Source: Zea mays
Taxonomy: Eukaryota; Streptophyta; Magnoliopsida; Poales; Poaceae
DNA length: 64,000 nt
Direction: 5' to 3'
NCBI RefSeq assembly: GCF_902167145.1
Contig: NC_050101.1
Span: 113,179,789-113,243,788 of the forward strand
Shown here in pieces: positions 56,940 through 64,000 of the stretch (position 1 is the first letter of the stretch; each line of letters starts with the position of its first letter). The notes beneath the pieces were generated by a model. That model was not told the DNA's origin and did not search any database. It saw only the letters and a program-made list of their open reading frames with translations. The translations under genes were made by a program, and so were the position numbers.

Positions 56940-57144
56940 GGCATGAGCGCACGCTAGCTCAGCAACGCCCCCTCCCACAGCCCCACTACAACAGCCCCCT
57001 CTTTCCCATCTAGCCAATCGCCCCACATTCCCACAACCATCCGCGTCGCTCTCCCGCTTCTATACGGCAGCAAAAAAGATTCCAACTTGGCCCCTCCTCC
57101 TACCCACACGGCCACACGTGTGGCCACACGTGACACGTCCCACG
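56940..57144 (+). other. Upstream region of the PPR gene
   Basis: GC- and C-rich host sequence resuming after the hAT element, up to the PPR start codon. It lacks a clear TATA box. It does not match the region upstream of PPR copy 1. Confidence 0.5.
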
Positions 57145-58734
57145 ATGGCGACGACGTGCCACCATGCCATGCCGCTGCGCGACTGCAACGTACTGATCAG
57201 GACCCTGGCCAGGCGCGGCAGTTTCTCACGCGTCATGGCGGTGTACTACGATCTCCGTGCGCGAGGCCTCGCCGCAGACAGCTACACCTACCCATTCGTG
57301 CTCAGGGCAATCGGCACGATGAAGCTGTCCGTCGAGGGGCGCAAGGTGCACGCGGCCGCGGTGAAGACCGGCTTCCGCTGGGATGCGTACACTGCATGTT
57401 CGCTGATGGAGATGTACACGATGCTGGGCCGTGCGGATTCCGCACGGAGGGTGTTCGATGAGATGCCGCAGCGATTCCTGGTGCTGTGGAATATGATGAT
57501 GAGGTGCTACATCAGGTGCGGTCGCTTCACAGCAGCAGTTGCGTTGGCTGTGCAGATGGAGAGTGGCGGTGCCACACCTGACAGGGTGACATTGGTGACC
57601 GCCGTTACCGCTTGCTCAAGAGCAGGCGATCTGAACTTGGGAAGGAGGATTCATTCATACATGGATGGAGTTTTTGGATTCAGTCTCCCAGTCGCAAATG
57701 CGCTTCTGGACATGTATACGAAGAATGGTTACTTGGAAGAGGCGGTGAAGATGTTCGAGCAAATGCCAGAGAGGAACATCATATCTTGGACTATACTAGT
57801 GTCGGGATATGGCATTGCTGGTCAGTTGGACAAGGCAAGAGTGTTTTTCTACCAATGCACACAGAAGGATCTAATCCTGTGGACTTCAATGATCAACGCA
57901 TGTGTACAACATGGAAGCTTTGAGGAGGCATTGATATTGTTCCGAGACATGCAATTACAACGTGTGGAGCCTGACAAGTTCACTGTTGTCACTCTCCTCA
58001 CATGCTGTGCCAACATTGGTGCTCTTGATCAAGGTGAATGGATCCATCAGTATGCTGAAAGCAGGAATATGAAGATTGATGCAGTTCTTGGCACAGCATT
58101 GATTGAGATGTACTCAAAGTGTGGGCATGTTGACAAGTCACTGCAAATCTTTGGGCGAATGCAAGGCAAAGATGCTGCAGCCTGGACTGCCATCATCTGT
58201 GGTCTGGCCACAAATGGTCAGGCCAGCAAGGCTCTTGAACTGTTTGAAGAGATGCAGAGAAGCAAAACAAAGCCTGATGGTATCACGTTCATTGGAGTAT
58301 TGAGTGCTTGTTGCCATGGTGGCTTGGTCGATGAAGGACAGAGGTATTTCCAAGCCATGAAGGAGGTCTATCATATAGAGCCGAGAATCGAACATTATAG
58401 TTGCCTTGTCAATCTTCTAGGACATGCTGGTCTACTGTATGAAGCTGAGAAGTTGATCACTGACATGCCTGTTAACAATGACACTATGCCTCTGTTTGGT
58501 GCACTCCTCACTGCTTGCAAAGCTAATGGCAATGTTGAGATGAGCGAATGGTTGACAAAAAGAATTGCCAAGGAAGATTGTTCCCCAAATCCTGACGTTA
58601 ATGTACTCATGTCTAATGTGTATGCAACAGCAAGTCGATGGGAAGAAGCAATAAGAGTGAGAAGTAAGATGACAAATCCTGCGGTCAAGAAGACTGCAGG
58701 TTGCAGCATGATTGAGGTAAAAGAATACTGTTGA
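57145..58734 (+). CDS. Pentatricopeptide repeat protein, PLS class (PPR copy 2)
   Basis: RNA-binding helical-repeat protein of the type that acts on organelle transcripts. Start at ATG 57145 (ACGATGGCG context); a GTG 27 bases upstream is not a start. 529 residues with no intron. PPR motifs run through the protein: DSYTYPFVLRAIG, DAYTACSLMEMY, LVLWNMMMRCY, PDRVTLVTAVTACS, NIISWTILVSGYG, DLILWTSMINACVQHG, PDKFTVVTLLTCC, AVLGTALIEMYSKCG, AAWTAIICGLATNG, PDGITFIGVLSACCHGG and IEHYSCLVNLLGHAG. This long/short alternation is PLS class, similar to At1g31430-type proteins. The end (AGCSMIEVKEYC) stops inside the E motif, so the E region is incomplete. No clear targeting peptide is visible, so the original N-terminus may be missing. 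Confidence 0.82.
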   Translation: MATTCHHAMPLRDCNVLIRTLARRGSFSRVMAVYYDLRARGLAADSYTYPFVLRAIGTMKLSVEGRKVHAAAVKTGFRWDAYTACSLMEMYTMLGRADSARRVFDEMPQRFLVLWNMMMRCYIRCGRFTAAVALAVQMESGGATPDRVTLVTAVTACSRAGDLNLGRRIHSYMDGVFGFSLPVANALLDMYTKNGYLEEAVKMFEQMPERNIISWTILVSGYGIAGQLDKARVFFYQCTQKDLILWTSMINACVQHGSFEEALILFRDMQLQRVEPDKFTVVTLLTCCANIGALDQGEWIHQYAESRNMKIDAVLGTALIEMYSKCGHVDKSLQIFGRMQGKDAAAWTAIICGLATNGQASKALELFEEMQRSKTKPDGITFIGVLSACCHGGLVDEGQRYFQAMKEVYHIEPRIEHYSCLVNLLGHAGLLYEAEKLITDMPVNNDTMPLFGALLTACKANGNVEMSEWLTKRIAKEDCSPNPDVNVLMSNVYATASRWEEAIRVRSKMTNPAVKKTAGCSMIEVKEYC

Positions 58735-58847
58735 TGGAGCTCATGCTGCCATAAAACTATTGTATTGGAGTTGGAATGGTTGACAAACAGAAAATATGCT
58801 TGATTATAGTCAAAGAAACTCAAGTCAATAACTATTTGATAAATTTA
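58735..58847. other. PPR downstream sequence
   Basis: Probable 3' flank of the PPR gene; nothing else seen. Confidence 0.4.
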
Positions 58848-58973
58848 GGGTCTGTGTGTTTGAGATTATAATCTATTTAGATTATATAATCTAACTTATT
58901 TTGAACTAACACTTAGTTCAAAATAAGTTAGATTATTTAATCTGAGTAGATTATAATCCCAAACAAACAACTC
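58848..58973. mobile_element. Foldback MITE (Tourist-like)
   Basis: A 126-bp sequence that folds on itself almost completely: GATTATAATCTA and TTAGATTATATAATC arms face each other around AACTAACACTTAGTT. Ends are GGGTCTGTGTGTTTG and CAAACAAACAACTC. Flanks are TTA and TAA, consistent with a PIF/Harbinger TWA target with one change. Confidence 0.75.
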
Positions 58974-58976
58974 TAA

Positions 58977-59093
58977 GGGCTAATTTGGGAACCATATTTT
59001 CCCAAGGGTTTTTTATTTTTCTAAGGAAATTTGGTTCATTTTCTCTTGGGAAATTGGAAATCCTATAGAAAAATGGGGTTGCCAAACTAGCCC
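58977..59093. mobile_element. Tourist MITE (PIF/Harbinger type), 117 bp
   Basis: Inverted ends GGGCTAATTTGGGAACC and GGTTGCCAAACTAGCCC, flanked by TAA (58974-58976 and 59094-59096). Non-coding. Confidence 0.85.
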
Positions 59094-59096
59094 TAA

Positions 59097-59502
59097 GTGT
59101 TCAGAATTCTGGATAGTTTGTCAATTCAAGCTATTAAACAAAATGACCATAACACTGAAGACATTGAAATGTTCAGACTTCAGGAGGTAATTAGATAAAG
59201 GAAGCTTAGTCGGCATTGCTGGAATATATTCAAAGCATACAATACAGCAAAATGTAGTGTTCGTTCTCTGAGCCAATATATCCTCTTCTGGCGAAGTTCA
59301 AAGTTTGGCTTGAAGCAATTTATGTCCACAAGATGCATAGCCTTTCAGAGAGATTTCAATGTAAAGTTTATACACCTGCAAGGAAAAAAGCAAATATTTC
59401 TTCACAGGTAGATTGTTCAAGCCTGGTGTTTGTGGTACCTGTTTTCTATCATTGCTACTGCAGAATCTATTTTTTTCCTCGGACACACAGATGAGCTACA
59501 TA
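59097..59502. other. Intergenic stretch, no gene
   Basis: AT-rich, without recognisable coding or repeat signature. Confidence 0.45.
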
Positions 59503-59749
59503 TCTCTACTACTCCTTAAGACGTTAGTGTAGACGTCCACAGGTTAGGTTGGTGCACAGTTCTGCCATGCCCCCTCCTCCGCGATTCGCGTCTCTGCCGC
59601 CATCCTCGCCCTCGCCCCGCTCTCCATCGAAGGAAGGGTGCCATTCCAGGGATTACACCACCATTCTTGCCCTCGCCCGCTCTCCGGCATCCTCGCCCCC
59701 ACTCGCCCCTGCCATCCTTGCCCTCCTACGCGCAAGTCCTCGGCGCCCC

Positions 59750-59950
59750 TTCCCCTGCCAACGTCGTCTCGCAAGCGCCCGTCGTCTCCGCGCAAGGGCC
59801 CATCGTCTCGCAAGGGCGCCCCTTCCCCTGCTCCCGTCGTCTCCGCGCCATCCTTGGATCCGGGGTCCGCGGCGCCATCCTTGGACCCGGGGTCCGCGCA
59901 AGGGCCCGTCGTCTCCGCGCCATCCTTGGATCCGGGGATCCGGGGTCGCA
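59750..59950 (+). repeat. GC-rich degenerate tandem repeat
   Basis: Irregular repeats built from CGTCGTCTCCGCGC, CAAGGGC and CCATCCTTGGATCCGGGG words (the last at about 59851, 59877 and 59921). It lies between the Helitron end and the kinase fragment, so it may be expanded coding sequence. Confidence 0.7.
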
Positions 59951-59964
59951 AGACGGAGGCTATT

Positions 59965-60739
59965 CCGGAGGCGTCTCGCATGCGCTCCGCACGGGCCTCC
60001 TCGTCGCCGGCGGCGCACTCCTCCTCATCGCCGCGGCCATCGCCTTCTTCGTGGCCCGCGACATCAGGAAACGGCGCCATGTCGCGGCGCGGGGTGACTG
60101 GAAGATGACGCCTTTCGTCGTGGATCTTGGTTTCGGGGAGGAGTCCATACTCCGGGGCCTGACGGAGGCCAATATCGTCGGCCGCGGCGGGTCCGGCCGC
60201 GTGTACCGCATCACCTTCACCAACCGGCTCAACGGGGCCGCAGGCGCGGTGCCGTGAAGCAGATACGGACCACCGGGAAATTGGACGGGAAGCTGGAGCG
60301 CGAGTTCGAGTCGGAGGCCGACATCCTCGACAACGTCCGGCACAATAACATCATCAGGCTGTTGTGCTGCCTCTCCGGCGCCGAGGCCAAGCTCCTCGTG
60401 TACGACTACATGGACAACGAGAGCCTGGACAAGTGGCTCCACGACGACGCTCTCGCCGCCGGTGAGCACCCAATGGCGGCGAGGGCGCGGTCTGCACGCC
60501 GCCAGCGGCTGGACTGGCCGACCAGGCTCAAGGTGGCCGTCGGCGCCGCGCCGGGGCTGTGTTACATGCACCACGAATGTGTGTCGCCCATCGTTCATCG
60601 CGACGTCAAGACGAGCAACATCTTGCTGGACTCGGAGTTCCAGGCCAAGGTCGCTGACTTCGGCCTTGCCAGGATGCTGGCGCAGGCCGAGGCGCCAGAG
60701 ACCATGTCCGTCGTGGCCGGCTCGTTCGGCTACATGGCT
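59965..60739 (+). pseudogene. Receptor-like kinase fragment captured by Helitron
   Basis: Transmembrane helix (LLVAGGALLLIAAAIAFF, near 59996-60050), then a kinase N-lobe with GRGGSGRVY (P-loop, near 60183) and VKQI (ATP lysine). The catalytic loop follows (HRDVKTSNILLD, HRD at 60596-60604), then DFG (60656-60664) and GSFGYMAP. This order fits the membrane-spanning part and kinase of an LRR receptor-like kinase of the HAESA/HSL type. The extracellular LRRs and the C-lobe after GYMAP are absent. A one-base loss near 60251, just before VKQI, shifts the frame. Sequence after 60739 no longer matches a kinase, and the break lies where such genes often have an intron. Confidence 0.8.
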
Positions 60740-61195
60740 CCTGTTGATTTCATCTCCTCTCACTTTCTTTCTGTTCGATTTTGGCCCCTGCAGATTGCAA
60801 GAACGGGACTGCTAAGCAAGCTAAGATTTCATTTTTTCTGGATCAATCTCAAATTAGGATTTCTCGGGGAGCGGAGGGTCGGCTAGGACCTGATTGGGCT
60901 CCAGGGCGCGATCTTTGAGCGTAGATTTGGTGCCCGCGATCTGCCATGGATTTGATTTAAGGTGAGCTCCCTTTACTTATTTTGGCGTCTTGCTTGGCTA
61001 GCTCGGATTCGTGTTATCGGTCGACCTATCGCGGAGCTGAGAGACAGATTTGGTTCTTTCTTCGCAGATTTGGGGAAATCGGTCGTGTTCGCGCTGCGAG
61101 ATCGTATTTTATTTCCACTTTTCATTCAGTGACTGAACCTGCCGAGACTGAAGCGAGGAGGGACAGAGCAAAAAACTCTCTTGAGAACTGGGCAT
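60740..61195 (+). other. Exon/intron-like sequence after the kinase fragment
   Basis: Includes CCCCTGCAG|ATTGC, AAGGTGAGCTCC and TTCTTCGCAG|ATTTG, which look like splice borders, and a short acidic/basic open frame ending near 61190. It resembles a 5' leader with intron from another host gene, not identified. GGCAT at 61191-61195 would be one copy of the Sirevirus #4 target duplication. Confidence 0.45.
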
Positions 61196-62396
61196 TGAAA
61201 GCACCTAGAGGGGGGGTGAATAGGTGATCCTGTAAAAACTTGAACTTAATGCCACAAAAATTTGGTTAAGCGTTAGCACAGTATTGCCAAGTGGCTAGAG
61301 AAGAGTCTTAGCGAAACACAATAACCACAAGAGAATCAACACAGGTAGACACAGTGGTTTATCCTGTGGTTCGGCTAAGTACAACACTTGCCTACTTCCA
61401 CGTTGTGGCGTCCCAACGGACGAGGGTTGCAATCAACCCCTCTCAAGCGGTCCAAAGACCCACTTGAATACCACGGTGTTTGCTTTTCTTTTCTATATCC
61501 CGTTCGCGAGGAATCTCCACAACTTGGAGTCTATCGCCCTTACAAAGATGTTCACAAAGAAGCACGGAGTAAGGGAGGGATTAGCAACTCACACAAGACA
61601 CAAAGATCACAGCAAATACGCACACACAAGACCCAGACTTAAGCTCAAAAGACTAGTACACTAGAACGGAGCTCAAATCACTAGAATGTCGAACAAGTGC
61701 GCAAGAATGGAGTGTGAGTGATCAAGAGTGCTCAAGGAATGCTTGGTTGCCTCCTCCATGCGCCTAGGGGTCCCTTTTATAGCCCCAAGGCAGCTAGGAG
61801 CCGCTGAGAGCAATCCGGGAAGGCAATATTCTTGCCTTCTGTCGCCTGGCGCACCGGACAGTCCGATGCACCACCGGACACTGTCCGGTGCAGATTTCCT
61901 TCCTTATTTGGCGAAGCCGACCGTTGGCAGCCTTGGAGCCGTTGGCGCACCGGACACTGTCCGGTGCCCCCTCCCGACCGTTGGCTCGGCCACGTGTCTC
62001 GCGCAGATCGCGCAGCCGACCGTTGGCCCGGCCGACCGTTGGCTCACCGGACAGTCCGATGCACACCGAACAGTCCGGTGAATTATAGCCGTACGCTGTT
62101 AATTCCTTCCCGAGAGCAGCAAGTTTGCCTGAGCCAGCCTGGCGCACCAGACACTGTCCGGTGCACTCAGACAGAGCTGGCTTTGGCTGAAACAAAGCTA
62201 TCTCTCTCCAATTTGTTTTCTCCTGTTTCCAGCACTTAGACACAATACATTAGTCTCTAAAACAATGTACTAAGTCTGAGAAACATACCTTTATACTTGA
62301 TTTGTACTTTGTCCACCATCTGACACTTAGGCACTTGTGTTGGACACTAAATCACCAAAACACTTAGAAATGGCCCAAGGGCACATTTCCCTTTCA
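61196..62396 (-). repeat. 3' LTR of Sirevirus #4 (1201 bp)
   Basis: Minus-strand ends TGAAAGGGAAAT and GGTGCTTTCA. It contains the CCGGACACTGTCCGG-type palindromes (61850-61890, 61945-61965, 62140-62165) and a TATA box (GGGGCTATAAAAGGG on the minus strand, near 61771-61785). Confidence 0.88.
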
Positions 62397-63182
62397 ATCT
62401 CCCCCTTTTTGGTGATTTATGCCAACACAACATAAAGCAAGTAGAACAAGTACAAAATCAATTCAAATAAGAACTCAAATTTGTTTTGAATCAAATTTGG
62501 CATATATGGATCATTCTTTGCCACCACTTGGTTTGTTTTTGCAAATCGGTCTCAATTTCCTAACTCTAAGTCAAACACACTTGTAGAGACATAAAGAGAG
62601 TTGTTCCAATAGAAATTGATCACAGTATCAAAAACTCCCCCTATTTCCCATAATCAACCATTCTCCCCACAAGAGACTAACTTTTGATAATAAGAAGCAA
62701 ACAAGAGTATTTTGACAAACAAAAACTCTAACTCTACTTTTTCAAAATTCTCAAGTGGTAGCTGATCCATTTATTGCTTTAGCCTTATTTTCTCCCCCTT
62801 TGGCATCAAACACCAAAACGGGATCAATTTTGGCCCTTTAACCCCATTGCCTCACCAAAATCTTCAACTAAGAGTAAAAGGCAATGAGATCATAAAGATA
62901 AACTTGGAATAAGTTACCCTCTCATCGGAGTGCAGTGGAAGTCTTGCATGGTCCAAGTCCACCTTTTCCCTTTCAATCCTCCTTCGAGACTAAATCAAGC
63001 AAACTCAAGCACATGGTTAGTCTCAAAGGGTCAAGTTGTAACACATCTCCCCCTAAATATGTGCATCACTTTGCAACGGACTTGTGAGGTCCGGGGAGTG
63101 CTTGTACAACTTGAGCACCATAAATAAGCAACAAAATGCATAAGGAACATGATCAAAGGCATAAACACAAGTATGCTATAAA
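62397..63182 (-). other. pol-to-LTR spacer of Sirevirus #4 with polypurine tract
   Basis: Polypurine tract next to the LTR (CCAAAAAGGGGGAGAT on the minus strand, 62397-62412) and further purine runs (near 62640, 62795 and 63045). No gene seen. Confidence 0.8.
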
Positions 63183-64000
63183 TCAATCCAAGTTCCGCGA
63201 ATCTAAGACATTTAGCTCACTACGCAACCTGCAAAAGGTCTGCTCATCTAAAGGCTTGGTAAAGATATCGGCTAGCTGGTTCTCGGAGCTAACATGAAAC
63301 ACTTCGATATCTCCCTTTTGCTGGTGGTCTCTCAAAAAGTGATGTCGGATGTCAATGTGCTTTGTGCGGCTGTGTTCAACAGGATTATCCGCCATGCGGA
63401 TAGCACTCTCATTATCACATAGGAGTGGGACTTTGCTCAAATTGTAGCCAAAGTCCCTGAGGGTTTGCCTCATCCAAAGTAGTTGCGCGCAACACTGTCC
63501 TGCGGCAACGTACTCGGCCTCAGCGGTGGATAGGGCAACGAAAGTTTGTTTCTTAGAACTCCATGACACCAGGGACCTTCCTAAGAATTGGCACGTCCCC
63601 GATGTACTCTTCCTATCGACCTTACATCCAGCATAGTCGGAGTCTGAATATCCAATCAAGTCAAAGGTAGACCCCTTTGGATACCAGATCCCGAAACAAG
63701 GTGTAGCGACTAAATATCTAAGAATTCGCTTCACAGCCACTAAGTGACACTCCTTAGGATCAGATTGAAATCTAGCACACATGCATACGCTAAGCATAAT
63801 ATCCGGTCTACTAGCACATAAATAAAGTAAAGACCCTATCATAGACCGGTATGCTTTTTGATCAACAGACTTACCTCCTTTGTTGAGGTCGGTGTGTCCG
63901 TCGGTTCCCATCGGAGTCTTTGTGGGCTTGGCGTCCTTCATCCCAAACATCTTGATCAAATCTTGTGTGTACTTCGTTTGGGAGATGAAGGTTCCATCCT
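63183..64000 (-). CDS. pol: pol of Sirevirus #4, RT end and RNase H (partial)
   Basis: Open from the window edge to TAG 63183-63185 on the minus strand, about 270 residues. It covers the end of reverse transcriptase ([29 protein letters not shown]) and RNase H ([64 protein letters not shown]). No stop or frameshift in the visible part. Whether the rest is intact cannot be told. Confidence 0.9.
   Translation of the reverse strand, partial: DGTFISQTKYTQDLIKMFGMKDAKPTKTPMGTDGHTDLNKGGKSVDQKAYRSMIGSLLYLCASRPDIMLSVCMCARFQSDPKECHLVAVKRILRYLVATPCFGIWYPKGSTFDLIGYSDSDYAGCKVDRKSTSGTCQFLGRSLVSWSSKKQTFVALSTAEAEYVAAGQCCAQLLWMRQTLRDFGYNLSKVPLLCDNESAIRMADNPVEHSRTKHIDIRHHFLRDHQQKGDIEVFHVSSENQLADIFTKPLDEQTFCRLRSELNVLDSRNLD

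Larger units (their letters stand above)
59503..61195 (+). mobile_element. Helitron, 5' end with captured host sequence
   Basis: TCTCTACTACTCCTTAAG at 59503 fits the maize Helitron 5' consensus (TCTMTAYTAMYHNW) at every position and is preceded by A, as required for A/T insertion. A GC-rich tandem block, a receptor-kinase fragment and exon/intron-like sequence follow. No hairpin plus CTAG end was found before Sirevirus #4 starts at 61196, so the 3' end may lie beyond it. The right coordinate is only where this sequence is interrupted. Confidence 0.7.
61196..64000 (-). mobile_element. Sirevirus #4 (Ty1/copia), minus strand, 3' half
   Basis: 3' LTR at 61196-62396, spacer 62397-63182 and the C-terminal part of pol to the window edge, all on the minus strand. 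Its LTR differs from those of #1-#3 (it starts TGAAAGGGAAATGTGCCC on the minus strand), so it is another family of the same Sirevirus group. Confidence 0.9.

Noticed and set aside
59549..60097. Long Arg/Pro-rich open frames on both strands
   Set aside because: GC-rich tandem repeats leave all frames open. Only the kinase-fragment frame matches a family.
1..64000. tRNA, rRNA or microRNA genes
   Set aside because: No cloverleaf or rRNA sequence was recognised. The tRNA-like matches are only 12-base primer-binding sites.

Overview
The window is plant nuclear DNA, almost certainly maize (Zea mays) or a very close relative. The sequence shows four Sirevirus-type Ty1/copia elements of the maize Opie/Ji/Giepum group, a Tekay-type Ty3/gypsy chromovirus, a CACTA element, hAT elements, Helitron ends and Tourist MITEs. 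They are stacked inside one another around a few plant genes (F-box/LRR, PPR, and kinase and other host-gene fragments). No prokaryotic, organellar or viral-genome signature was seen.

Left block (1-20.7 kb): a decayed copia element of another lineage (pol remnant from 17740, 3' LTR from 19623) is the oldest layer. Sirevirus #1 (starts before the window, ends 17739) is inserted in its reverse transcriptase. Sirevirus #2 (7704-17091, 5-bp duplication ACGTG) is inserted in the 3' LTR of #1. #2 has long open gag and pol frames. #1 is broken only by point nonsense mutations.

Gene island 1 (20.7-25.2 kb): a broken PPR gene copy, then an apparently intact five-exon F-box/LRR gene (22407-24293) and a 93-bp tandem duplication.

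Nested block (25.2-54.2 kb): a gypsy LTR and leader hold a 0.5-kb hAT element (8-bp duplication CCTAGAAT). The hAT element holds Sirevirus #3 (26616-53922, ACGAG). Sirevirus #3 holds a CACTA element (27774-31833, TCA) in its 5' LTR, a Tekay gypsy element (34063-44576, AGACG) in its gag, and a 3.6-kb solo LTR (48206-51829, TTAAC) in its RNase H region. The CACTA element carries remnants of two host genes (ZCCHC10-like zinc knuckle and mitochondrial ribosomal protein mL54-like) and a Helitron 3' end.

Right block (54.2-64 kb): LTR fragments and a 473-bp solo LTR (CTAGC); a 938-bp hAT element that captured a zinc-ribbon gene with its introns; an open PPR gene (57145-58734), which is the better copy of the pair; two adjacent Tourist MITEs; a Helitron 5' end at 59503 followed by a captured receptor-kinase fragment; and a fourth Sirevirus on the minus strand (61196 to the window end).

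The only plausible working host genes are the F-box/LRR gene and the right-hand PPR gene. Nearly all target-site duplications could be read directly, so the order of insertion is well supported. Family names within Sirevirus, and gene names for captured fragments, rest on remembered family features rather than on a search.
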